Below are positions 16,986-23,812 of a stretch of DNA of 64,000 bases, in pieces. The DNA lies in the NCBI RefSeq assembly GCF_014643535.1, contig NZ_BMJQ01000024.1, positions 21,497 to 85,496 of the forward strand, written 5' to 3'. Within the stretch, counting starts at the first letter, position 1. Each line of letters opens with the position of its first letter. The notes beneath the pieces are model-generated. The model was not told where the DNA came from. It was given only the letters and a program-made list of their open reading frames with translations, and did no database searches. The stretch comes from Aliidongia dinghuensis. Lineage in GTDB: Bacteria; Pseudomonadota; Alphaproteobacteria; ATCC43930; CGMCC-115725. The position numbers and the translations under genes were made by a program.

Positions 16986-18266
16986 TCAGGTCCTCGGCGC
17001 CGTTGCGGCTTGGCGGACGAACAGACGACCAAGCTTCATGAGGCCGGTGTTCACGTAATAGAGCCCTTTGAACAGCAGCAGTCGGGAGCGGATCGGCGAA
17101 TCCTCGGCGACGTCGCCGGCCAGGAGCGACAGCACCGCTTCCTCCATGCGGAACAGATTGCGCGGGGCCATGAACAGATTGCGGATCACCGGGCTGGTGA
17201 TGCGGTAGATGAACCAGGTGAAGCGGTCGCGGCCGGTAATCACTTCGCGCTCGAACTGCCGGAGCGCGGTTCTGGCCTCCGCCGGCCGGTCGAGGCACCG
17301 GACGACGGCGTCGGCACCGATGAAGGCGCTGCGCATGGCGAGATAGACGCCCGTCGAGAATACCGGATCGATGAAGGTCGAGGCGTCGCCGATCAGGATG
17401 AAGCCGTCGCCGCTCATGCGGTCGGTGCCGTAGGAATAATTGCCGGTCGCGGTGGCGGGGCCGGTCAGGGTCGCCCCCGCAAGGCGCTCCGCAAGGGCGG
17501 GACACTGGTCGATCAGGCCGCGGAACAATGCCGTGGTGTCGCCCTGGCGGTCCTTGAACACGGCCGGCGGGCAGACCGCGCCGACGCTGGTCGTGCCGTC
17601 CGACAGCGGAATGAACCAGAACCAGCCCTTGGCGAACCAGAAGATGCTGATGTTGCCCTCGGCCTTGCCCGGGAGCCGTTCGGCACCGGCGAAATGGCCG
17701 TAGACGGCAGCGCTTTCGTGCCGCCGGTTGCGCTGTTTCAGCTTCAAGCGGTTGGCGAGGAACGTGTCGCGGCCGGTCGCATCGACGACGAAGCGCGCGC
17801 GCCATTGCCGGGTGCTGCCGTCCGCCATCGTGCCGGCGACCTGGGCGCCGCTGCCCCGGATGAATTCGAGCTCGGTCACCCGGCAGCCCTCGATCACCGT
17901 GGCGCCCTTGGCAGCCGCGTTCTTCAGCAGGATATGGTCAAAATCCGAACGGCGTACCTGGAAGGAATAATCCATGTCCTTGCGCCAGCCGTCGGCGAAT
18001 TCCAGAAGGCTCGGCTTCGGGTGGTGCGGCGACACGAACTCGATGCCGAACTTCGGCATGCCGACCCGCTCGACCGCCTCGCGGACGCCGAGCTTGTCGA
18101 ACAGGGGAAGATTGAACGGCAGCAGCGATTCGCCGATGTGGAACCGGGGATGCTGGTCCTTGTCGACCAGCATGACGCTCTTACCCCTTTCCGCGAGCAG
18201 GGCGGCAATGGTCGAGCCGGCAGGACCGCCGCCAATAACCAGGACGTCGCAAATCTCGTCACCCAT
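16986..18266 (-). CDS. FAD-dependent halogenase-like monooxygenase
   Basis: This 426-residue flavoprotein has the N-terminal FAD motif VIGGGPAGS (Rossmann), FHIGESLLP, MPKFGIEF with Lys72 where flavin-dependent halogenases place their catalytic Lys, and GWFWFIP, a match to the WxWxIP motif of these halogenases (about residues 214-220). GDASTFIDPVFSTG is the second FAD contact. Known relatives halogenate phenols or pyrroles, often on carrier proteins; other relatives are plain FAD reductases. Beside an aryl-polyene operon it suggests a halogenated, xanthomonadin-like pigment. The ATG at 18266 has an AGGTGA ribosome site and gives family-typical numbering. The frame extends to an ATG at 18389 (467 residues), also with a plausible ribosome site, so the start is uncertain. 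Confidence 0.8.
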   Translation of the reverse strand: MGDEICDVLVIGGGPAGSTIAALLAERGKSVMLVDKDQHPRFHIGESLLPFNLPLFDKLGVREAVERVGMPKFGIEFVSPHHPKPSLLEFADGWRKDMDYSFQVRRSDFDHILLKNAAAKGATVIEGCRVTELEFIRGSGAQVAGTMADGSTRQWRARFVVDATGRDTFLANRLKLKQRNRRHESAAVYGHFAGAERLPGKAEGNISIFWFAKGWFWFIPLSDGTTSVGAVCPPAVFKDRQGDTTALFRGLIDQCPALAERLAGATLTGPATATGNYSYGTDRMSGDGFILIGDASTFIDPVFSTGVYLAMRSAFIGADAVVRCLDRPAEARTALRQFEREVITGRDRFTWFIYRITSPVIRNLFMAPRNLFRMEEAVLSLLAGDVAEDSPIRSRLLLFKGLYYVNTGLMKLGRLFVRQAATAPRT

Positions 18267-18478
18267 GCCGACGGTCACCTGTCCCACTCCGATGCTCCGA
18301 CCTGCGCCTGTCTCCCGCACTTGTCGGATGCCATGATCGGCGATCATGGTCAACGTCTCCCGCATCGGCTTCGTTCGAGCGTTTAGCATAGGGATTTGCC
18401 CTCAACCAGAAGCATCTGGTATGGGGAAACGGGTCGCGGCCGCGCGGCACTTGTCCGACGGGGATCGTGGAAAAACCT

Positions 18479-19204
18479 ATGGATGCCAGCCGCGACGAGA
18501 ATGATGCTTTCGCCGCGCGGGCAACGCCGCAATTCGTGCGTGCATTGTTCAACGACACGGCGCCGCACTACGATACGATCAACGCGATCTTCTCGCTCGG
18601 TTCCGGCGGCTGGTACCGGCGGCGCTGCCTGCGCCGTGCCGGGCTCAAGCCTGGGCACAGGGTGCTCGACGTCGCAATCGGCACCGGCCTCATCGCTGCG
18701 GCGGCACATGACATCGTCGGGCCGGACGGCGACATCATTGGCCTCGACCTCAGCGAGGCGATGCTCGCAGAGGCTCGGCGCAAGCTCGATATTCCCCTGA
18801 TACAGGGCCTGGCCGACCAACTGCCGCTCGCCGCAGCGACGGTCGATCTTGTCGTCATGGGCTATGCCATCCGGCATATCGACGACCTGGACGCCTGCTT
18901 CCGCGAGTTCCGCCGGGTGCTGAAGCCGGGCGGCATCCTGCTGCTGCTCGAGGTCAGCAGCCCGACCAAGCCGATTTACCGCACGACGCTTGCCCAGTAC
19001 CTTGGCCGTGCCGTGCCGGTATTGAGCCGATGGATCACGCGACAGCCGAAGATCCGGGCGCTCATGGCGTATCACTGGGAAACCATGGAGAATTGCGTGC
19101 TGCCAGCGGTGATCGAGCAGACGATGGTGCGTGCCGGATTTTCCGACGTGGTGTGCGAGGGCTGGTTCGACCTGTTCCGCAGCTATGCCGGCCAGCGGCG
19201 CTGA
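18479..19204 (+). CDS. UbiE/MenG-like SAM-dependent methyltransferase
   Basis: This 241-residue class I methyltransferase has the UbiE-type N-terminus (FNDTAPHYDTINAIFS), motif I VLDVAIGTG (62-70), an acidic loop DLSEAM and the RVLKPGG post-motif. UbiE/MenG enzymes C-methylate quinone rings. This copy is divergently placed from the halogenase-like gene and next to the aryl-polyene cluster, so methylation of the aryl head group (or its hydroxyl) is a reasonable alternative to quinone synthesis. A GTG at 18467 in the same frame is an alternative start; the ATG at 18479 is preferred because it gives the family-typical N-terminus. The 89 bases between 18389 and 18479 would hold both divergent promoters. 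Confidence 0.82.
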   Translation: MDASRDENDAFAARATPQFVRALFNDTAPHYDTINAIFSLGSGGWYRRRCLRRAGLKPGHRVLDVAIGTGLIAAAAHDIVGPDGDIIGLDLSEAMLAEARRKLDIPLIQGLADQLPLAAATVDLVVMGYAIRHIDDLDACFREFRRVLKPGGILLLLEVSSPTKPIYRTTLAQYLGRAVPVLSRWITRQPKIRALMAYHWETMENCVLPAVIEQTMVRAGFSDVVCEGWFDLFRSYAGQRR

Positions 19205-19232
19205 CCGCGAACTTCGAGAGAGGAAAGCCTCG

Positions 19233-20513
19233 ATGACGAGCGCGGTACATCAGACGGAGCATCTGCTGTTTCTCGTGCTGCTGCAGCTGATCATCATGAT
19301 CGGCGCCGCACGGCTGATGAACACGGTATTCCGCCGGTTGGGTCAGCCGGGCGTCGTCGGCGAGATCGTCGCGGGCCTGATGCTCGGACCGTCGCTGTTC
19401 GGTCATTTCTTTCCCGGAACTTCGACCGATCTGTTCGGCAAGACCGCATCGCCGCCGATCGTCATTCTGAGCCAGATCGGCCTCATCCTGCTGATGTTCC
19501 AGATCGGCACGGACTTCGAGTTCGGCCATCTGAAGGCGGCGCGCAACCGGCTTGCCACCGTCTCGGTCGCGATCGCCTCCATCTGCGTCCCGTTCGCCCT
19601 CGGCTTCGCCATCGGCGAGGCCTCGGCCCCGACGCTCGCACCCGGCACCGATGCGCTGACCTATAGCCTGTTCCTGGGCGTCGCCGTCGCGATCACCGCC
19701 GTGCCGGTGTTGGGACGGATTCTGCGCGAATACGGCCTCAACCAGACTGAAATCGGCGTGGTGGCGATTTCCGCCGCTGCGATCAACGATGTGGTCGGCT
19801 GGGTCCTGCTGGCCGGCGTGTCGGCTTATGCGACCGCCAGGTTCTCCGCCGTCCAGATGAGTCTGCAGTTGGGCGGCTTGGCGGTGTTCATCGTCGTGCT
19901 TGGGGTCGTATTGCGCCCGCTTTGCGACCGGCTGTTGAAGCGCCTGCCGGTCCGCGACGGCGAGGTGCCGCCCAACCTGATGGCGATCGTGCTGTGCCTG
20001 GTCTTCGCGATGGCGATCTGGACGTTCCAGCTCGGCATTTTCGCGATATTCGGCGGTTTCGCGGCCGGGTTGCTGTTCCATCGCCACCTGGGCTTCGTCG
20101 ATGCCTGGCGCCGACAGGTCGGCCAGTTCGTGCTGGTGTTTTTCCTGCCGATCTTCTTCACCTTCACCGGGCTCCGCACCAACATCCTGGGCCTGACCGG
20201 GGCGACCGACATGCTATGGCTCGCGATCGTGCTGGCCGCCGCCATCCTGGGCAAGATCGTTCCGGTCTATATTGGTGGGCGGCTCGCCGGGTACAGCCAT
20301 CACGAATCGGCCATTCTCGGCTCGCTCATGAACACGCGCGCGCTCATGGAGCTGATCGCGCTGAACATCGGCTTCGATTTGGGCTTCATTCCGCAGAACG
20401 TCTTCACCATGCTGGTGATCATGGCGGTGACGACCACGGTGATGACGGGGCCGCTGCTCAAGCTGCAGCTGCCGCGCGCCGGCCACCCAGTCCCGGTCGG
20501 CATCGAGGCCTGA
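19233..20513 (+). CDS. Kef-type cation:proton antiporter (CPA2 family)
   Basis: This 426-residue membrane protein has about 12-13 hydrophobic helices throughout, and the CPA2 sequence pattern: LGQPGVVGEIVAGLMLGPS in helix 2, LLMFQIGTDFEF, ITAVPVLGRIL and the AAINDVVGW segment with the ion-binding Asp (ND). It exchanges monovalent cations (Na+ or K+) for protons. No C-terminal TrkA-N/RCK domain is present, so it is the short form. The ATG at 19233 follows AGAGAGGA at good distance and comes 28 bases after the methyltransferase stop, so it may be co-transcribed. A direct role in pigment synthesis is not apparent. Confidence 0.88.
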   Translation: MTSAVHQTEHLLFLVLLQLIIMIGAARLMNTVFRRLGQPGVVGEIVAGLMLGPSLFGHFFPGTSTDLFGKTASPPIVILSQIGLILLMFQIGTDFEFGHLKAARNRLATVSVAIASICVPFALGFAIGEASAPTLAPGTDALTYSLFLGVAVAITAVPVLGRILREYGLNQTEIGVVAISAAAINDVVGWVLLAGVSAYATARFSAVQMSLQLGGLAVFIVVLGVVLRPLCDRLLKRLPVRDGEVPPNLMAIVLCLVFAMAIWTFQLGIFAIFGGFAAGLLFHRHLGFVDAWRRQVGQFVLVFFLPIFFTFTGLRTNILGLTGATDMLWLAIVLAAAILGKIVPVYIGGRLAGYSHHESAILGSLMNTRALMELIALNIGFDLGFIPQNVFTMLVIMAVTTTVMTGPLLKLQLPRAGHPVPVGIEA

Positions 20514-20574
20514 TCTCCACCCCACGCGGGACGGAACCATTCCGCCGACGCCGGCGAAATACTATATGAGATGT

Positions 20575-20591
20575 GGGCGGCCGGGCCGCCC
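20575..20591. promoter_or_regulatory. Perfect 8-1-8 palindrome next to a -10-like element
   Basis: GGGCGGCC and GGCCGCCC flank a single G, a perfect inverted repeat lying about ten bases downstream of TACTAT/TATATG (20560-20568) and about 29 bases before the ATG of the small exported protein. It could be an operator at the transcription start or a 5'-leader hairpin. There is no T-run after it, so it is not an intrinsic terminator. The regulatory role is inferred. Confidence 0.4.
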
Positions 20592-20619
20592 CGGTATCCT
20601 GGCTGCGGGAGTCGAAGCC

Positions 20620-20940
20620 ATGCGCGCAAGCATCCTGATCCTGTCCCTTTCGGTCTTGATGGCCGGCGCGACACCTTTCACGGCAGCCCGTGCCGACGAC
20701 AACGACAGTACGGCCGTCGAGCAGGCGCGGCGCGACGGCCGGGCAGTCGGTCAAGGCACGCGAGACACCGCGATCGAGGTCGGCAACGGCGTCGAGAGCA
20801 CGGCCAACAAAGTCGGTCACGGCGTCCGTGACACCGCGATCGAGGTCGGCCACGGCGTCGAGAACGCGGCTCACGCCGTCGGTGCCGGCTTCGAATCGGC
20901 CTGGAATTCTCTGGTCGGCAAGGACGACAAGGCGAAGTAG
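20620..20940 (+). CDS. Small exported protein with internal repeats
   Basis: This 106-residue protein has a clear signal peptide (MRASILILSLSVLMAG then cleavage near ARA|DD) and a mature part of about 80 residues made of a repeated unit: GTRDTAIEVGNGVEST and GVRDTAIEVGHGVENA, with a third degenerate copy before and a tail AHAVGAGFESAWNSL. The repeats look amphipathic and helical. No family was recognised with certainty; it resembles short periplasmic proteins of unknown role. The ATG at 20620 is chosen because it begins the signal peptide; the frame is open to 20566. It stands alone between the antiporter and an apparently non-coding stretch. Confidence 0.65.
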   Translation: MRASILILSLSVLMAGATPFTAARADDNDSTAVEQARRDGRAVGQGTRDTAIEVGNGVESTANKVGHGVRDTAIEVGHGVENAAHAVGAGFESAWNSLVGKDDKAK

Positions 20941-21244
20941 CCGGGCCTGACAGGCTCGCCCGGCGGCCCGCCAGGAGAGGAAGCCGGTCGAGACCCAGGG
21001 CACGGCTGCGACCAGCACCAGGCCGGCCATGAGCGCCAGCACATAGCCGGCGATCGGCAACAGCAGCACCGCTGCGAGAATCCCGACACGACCCGACGCT
21101 GTGATACCCTGACAGTCATGGCGATCTGGAAAGAAACCATCATGCTTTTCAATGCATTACGGAATCTGACGCTATTTCTCGATTTAGAAGAAATGCGGGT
21201 GATCGAAGAATAACGGCGGGTCTTCGGTCGTGCCCGCGCTCCCG
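20941..21244. other. Intergenic stretch with a possible decayed membrane-protein fragment and a tiny ORF
   Basis: No convincing gene fills these 304 bases. On the minus strand from 21069 a short frame encodes a strongly hydrophobic run (LALMAGLVLVAAVPWV), then runs antisense through the small protein gene. It may be the remnant of a lost membrane protein. On the plus strand 21118-21213 encodes a 31-residue peptide (starting MAIWKETIMLF and ending MRVIEE) in unusually AT-rich sequence just before the STN-domain gene. Either may be chance. The AT-rich part, 21120-21210, is a likely place for the promoter of the downstream genes. Confidence 0.35.
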
Positions 21245-21919
21245 ATGAAAGCTGTCCCGCCCCGTCTCTTCGGGGCTCTCTTCTATGGGGGGATGGTTTC
21301 GGCGGCATTGCCGGCTGTAGCGGGGGGACAATCGACCGTCCCTTCGCAAACGCAGCAGATCGTCTACGACATCCCGGCTGAGAGCCTTGCCGCTGCACTC
21401 AAGGCTTATGCCGAGGCCAGCGGCGTGCAGGTGCTCTACGAGACGGCGCTGACGGACGGCCAGCGGTCGGCGGCGGTGAAAGGAAAACTGGCGCCCGATA
21501 TCGCATTGCAGATGCTGTTGGCCGGCTCCGGCCTGATCAGCCGCCATACCGATGTCGACGCCGTAGCTATTCTGCCGGCGCCGCGGGCGGAGACCGCCGC
21601 CGCGATGCCCCAGGTCCCGCCGGACGCCCGCTTCCTCGGTGCCTTGCAGGCCGGTCTTCTTGATACGCTCTGCCGCAGCGACGAGACGCGGCCGGGCGCT
21701 TATCACGTGGGCGTGCAGTTTTGGATCGCGCCCGACGGCGTCGTCCAGCGCTCGGCGTTGCTTGGCTCCACCGGAGAGCCGCGCCGCGATGCAGCCCTCG
21801 CCGGCGCGTTGGGGACGATCGCGATCCGCGCCCTGCCGCCGCCGGGGATGGGGCAACCTGTCACCCTGATCATCACGCCCCGCTCGCCCGCAGAGGGTGA
21901 CGAGTGCGGAGGGCGATGA
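21245..21919 (+). CDS. Exported STN-domain protein with TonB-C-like domain
   Basis: This protein has about 224 residues. After a signal peptide (about 1-28) comes an STN (secretin and TonB N-terminus short) domain of about 50 residues: IVYDIPAESLAAALKAYAEA, then GVQVLYETAL, and the VKGKLAPDIALQMLLAGSGL loop. A second C-terminal domain (AYHVGVQFWIAPDGVVQRS to VTLIITPR) resembles the TonB C-terminal fold. In Fec-type cell-surface signalling the STN domain of an outer-membrane receptor talks to FecR in the periplasm. Here it is a separate small periplasmic protein directly upstream of fecI- and fecR-like genes, so it may take the signalling role without a receptor. A GTG at 21230 is an alternative start. 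Confidence 0.75.
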   Translation: MKAVPPRLFGALFYGGMVSAALPAVAGGQSTVPSQTQQIVYDIPAESLAAALKAYAEASGVQVLYETALTDGQRSAAVKGKLAPDIALQMLLAGSGLISRHTDVDAVAILPAPRAETAAAMPQVPPDARFLGALQAGLLDTLCRSDETRPGAYHVGVQFWIAPDGVVQRSALLGSTGEPRRDAALAGALGTIAIRALPPPGMGQPVTLIITPRSPAEGDECGGR

Positions 21920-22046
21920 AGGGGCGAGCGGGTCAGTCCTCAATGGCGAGACGACAGGGCGTCGCCGAATTGTAACCGAGGGGCACTACAAGGCGCCTTG
22001 TCATTCCGGTTACGTGCGGGTAGCTCGGCGAGAAGTGGTCCGGCCA

Positions 22047-22646
22047 ATGGGGAAAACGACATGGGCGGTGCTGCGCGACCTGTTGGCCGGCCGATATGAA
22101 GAGTTCAAGTTCCGCCTGACCCGCCGGCTCGGTTCCGAGGAATTGGCCGGCGAAAGCCTCCAGGAAACCTGGCTGCGTCTCAATCGGTATGACGAGGTCG
22201 GCCCGGTGCAAAGCCCGGCGGCTTATGTCATGCGCGTTGCGCTCAACATAGCGGCTGATCGCAGGCGGGCCGAGGACCGTCTGGCGCGCCGGCGGGAAGT
22301 CGATGCCGCTCTCGATGTCGCCGATCCGGCGCCCGGCCCGGAGCGCGAGGCCGAAGGGCGGCTTCAGCTCGAAGCCCTCCGTCGCGCCATCGACACGCTG
22401 CCGGACCGCGCCCGGGAGATCCTGACGGCGGCGCGGCTCCAGGGACAATCGCAGCAGGAGATCGCGGATCGGTTCGGTATTTCGACCCGCATGGTGCGCA
22501 TCGAATTGCGGCGGGCCCTCGATCATTGCGAAGCGCAGCTCGGAGAGGATTTCCTATCCGGACCGGCCCCGTCGTCTATAGAGAAGGCGGATCGTCCGGC
22601 ACCCGCGGCTGGGGGTGATCGGACAGGAGCCGCGACCCGACGATGA
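22047..22646 (+). CDS. FecI-type ECF RNA polymerase sigma factor
   Basis: This sigma-70 region 2/region 4 protein of about 199 residues has region 2 around residues 15-75 (EELAGESLQETWLRLNRYD, then SPAAYVMRVALNIAADRRR) and region 4 around 115-170 (LEALRRAIDTLPDRAREI, then GQSQQEIADRFGISTRMV, the helix-turn-helix that binds the -35). FecI-like factors transcribe surface-protein genes when released by FecR. The stop overlaps the ATG of the anti-sigma gene (ATGA), the classic fecIR arrangement. ATG 22047 is used because the open frame upstream (from 21897) encodes no recognisable domain. A candidate promoter for this sigma factor lies inside the 3' end of the gene (22549-22581). Confidence 0.88.
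   Translation: MGKTTWAVLRDLLAGRYEEFKFRLTRRLGSEELAGESLQETWLRLNRYDEVGPVQSPAAYVMRVALNIAADRRRAEDRLARRREVDAALDVADPAPGPEREAEGRLQLEALRRAIDTLPDRAREILTAARLQGQSQQEIADRFGISTRMVRIELRRALDHCEAQLGEDFLSGPAPSSIEKADRPAPAAGGDRTGAATRR
22549..22581 (+). promoter_or_regulatory. Candidate FecI-type promoter, copy 1 (upstream of fecR)
   Basis: ATTTCCTATC at 22549-22558 and CGTCTATAG at 22573-22581 are separated by 14 bases. The same two words at the same spacing recur at 23705-23737 before the giant exoprotein gene, and nothing else in the window was seen to match both. It lies inside the end of the sigma gene, about 62 bases before the fecR ATG. The second word has the position and the CGTC core expected of an ECF -10; the first would be the -35. 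Direct sequence observation; promoter function is inferred. Confidence 0.6.
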
Positions 22647-23638
22647 CCGCCATGGACGAGACGACAACAGACGAGCTCAACAGTGAGGACGACGCCCTGC
22701 GGCGCGAGGCCAAGGACTGGGTCGTGCATGTCGCGACAGGGCCCGTGACCAAGGGCGATCTCAAGGCCCTGGCGCGCTGGCGGGCGCAGAGCCCGAAGCA
22801 TGCCGAAGCCTATGCCCGGGCCGCCGGCCTGTGGCAGGCGTTGGGAGAGCCCCTCGAAGCCGCCGAACGGGTGCCGCGGCAAGATCCGGTCGGCCGTTCC
22901 GCAAACGCCAGGCGGCCGCTTGGGCGCCGCGCCTTTGTCGGCGGCGCGCTCGCCGCCTCGGCGGCGGCCGGTCTCGCGGTCGCCTATCCGCCCTTTGGCC
23001 TTTGGCCCTCGCTCGGTGAACTGACGGCACAGTATCGCACCGGGACGGGCGAGCAGCGGCAGATCGCACTCGGGGACCGCTCCTCGGTCGAGCTCAATAC
23101 CAGGACCAGTCTCGATATCCGGCAATCGGTCGAAGCGGACAGCATCGAGCTGATCGCGGGCGAAGCCGCCCTGGCTGCGGGAGCGAAGCCGCTCGCCGTC
23201 CACGCTCTGGAGGGTCGAACTTCTGCGATCGAGGCGCAGTTCACGGTGAGGTGCGACGGCCCGGTCGTGCGGGTGACGTGCCTCGCCGGCAGCGTCGCGG
23301 TCACCTATCGCGGGGACACGGCGAGAATCCTGCCGAAGCAGCAGGTGGCCTATGCCGCTGCGTCCGGTCTCGGTTCAGTGACGCCGGTCGATCCGGAGAT
23401 TGTCGCCGGATGGCGCGACGGCCTCCTCGTCTTCGACAACGAGACGCTGTCGCAGGTGATCGAGGAGGTCAATCGCTACCGTCCGGGCCACATCATCCTG
23501 GTGAATGCGGCGCTGGGCGGGCGGCGAATCTCCGGACGCTTCAAGATTGCCCGGCTGGACGCCGTCCTGACGCAATTCCAAGCGGTGTTCGGCGCCAAGG
23601 TCACATCGTTGCCCGGTGGCTTCGTTCTGCTGGGCTGA
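22643..23638 (+). CDS. FecR-type anti-sigma / sigma regulator
   Basis: This 331-residue inner-membrane protein has an N-terminal cytoplasmic part (about 1-97) with the DUF4880-like ASD segment (REAKDWVVHVATG...ALARWRAQSPKHAEAYARA), which binds the sigma factor. One transmembrane helix follows (about 98-116), then a periplasmic FecR domain (about 128-225, with LGDRSSVELNTRT and AGEAALAAG) and a C-terminal DUF4974-like part (LVFDNETLSQVIEEVNRY). It senses the periplasmic STN-domain signal and controls the adjacent FecI-type sigma factor. The ATG at 22643 overlaps the sigma stop; a second ATG three codons later is an alternative. The giant exoprotein gene follows after 174 bases. Confidence 0.88.
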   Translation: MTAMDETTTDELNSEDDALRREAKDWVVHVATGPVTKGDLKALARWRAQSPKHAEAYARAAGLWQALGEPLEAAERVPRQDPVGRSANARRPLGRRAFVGGALAASAAAGLAVAYPPFGLWPSLGELTAQYRTGTGEQRQIALGDRSSVELNTRTSLDIRQSVEADSIELIAGEAALAAGAKPLAVHALEGRTSAIEAQFTVRCDGPVVRVTCLAGSVAVTYRGDTARILPKQQVAYAAASGLGSVTPVDPEIVAGWRDGLLVFDNETLSQVIEEVNRYRPGHIILVNAALGGRRISGRFKIARLDAVLTQFQAVFGAKVTSLPGGFVLLG

Positions 23639-23704
23639 TGCCGTGCCGGGACGAACAGCGGACCGACAATTTCCCGGTTTTCAGAAATTATTTTTGCACG
23701 GTCC

Positions 23705-23737
23705 ATTTCCTATCGGCTGACGCCCGGACGTCTATAG
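23705..23737 (+). promoter_or_regulatory. Candidate FecI-type promoter, copy 2 (upstream of the giant exoprotein gene)
   Basis: ATTTCCTATC (23705-23714), 14 bases, CGTCTATAG (23729-23737): identical words and spacing to the copy at 22549-22581. It sits 75 bases before the start codon of the 4147-residue exoprotein, a normal promoter distance. This implies that the sigma factor encoded at 22047-22646 drives the exoprotein. Sequence identity is observed; the sigma-promoter link is inferred. Confidence 0.65.
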
Positions 23738-23739
23738 GC

Positions 23740-23756
23740 CGTCGGAGCATCCGACG
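23740..23756 (+). promoter_or_regulatory. Perfect 7-3-7 stem-loop at the start of the exoprotein leader
   Basis: CGTCGGA, loop GCA, TCCGACG begins three bases after the -10-like word of promoter copy 2, so it would lie at or just after the transcription start. A smaller stem (CGGA, TCG, TCCG at 22588-22598) occupies a similar place after copy 1. It could be a 5'-protecting hairpin or an operator. There is no T-run, so it is not a terminator. Confidence 0.4.
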
Positions 23757-23812
23757 ACCAGGCGGCAGCCTCAAGGGCGGTCGCCCGGCCTCGTAATAGC
23801 CGAGAGAGCCCT

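Noticed and set aside
18267..18389. Longer N-terminus for the halogenase-like protein (start at 18389)
   Set aside because: It would add 41 residues before the FAD motif, which in this family normally lies within the first 20. It has a possible ribosome site, so it was kept only as an alternative.
20458..21069. A 203-codon minus-strand ORF starting with a hydrophobic segment
   Set aside because: Only the first 35 or so residues look protein-like (two possible helices); the rest is antisense to the small repeat protein. It could be a remnant, but not an intact gene.
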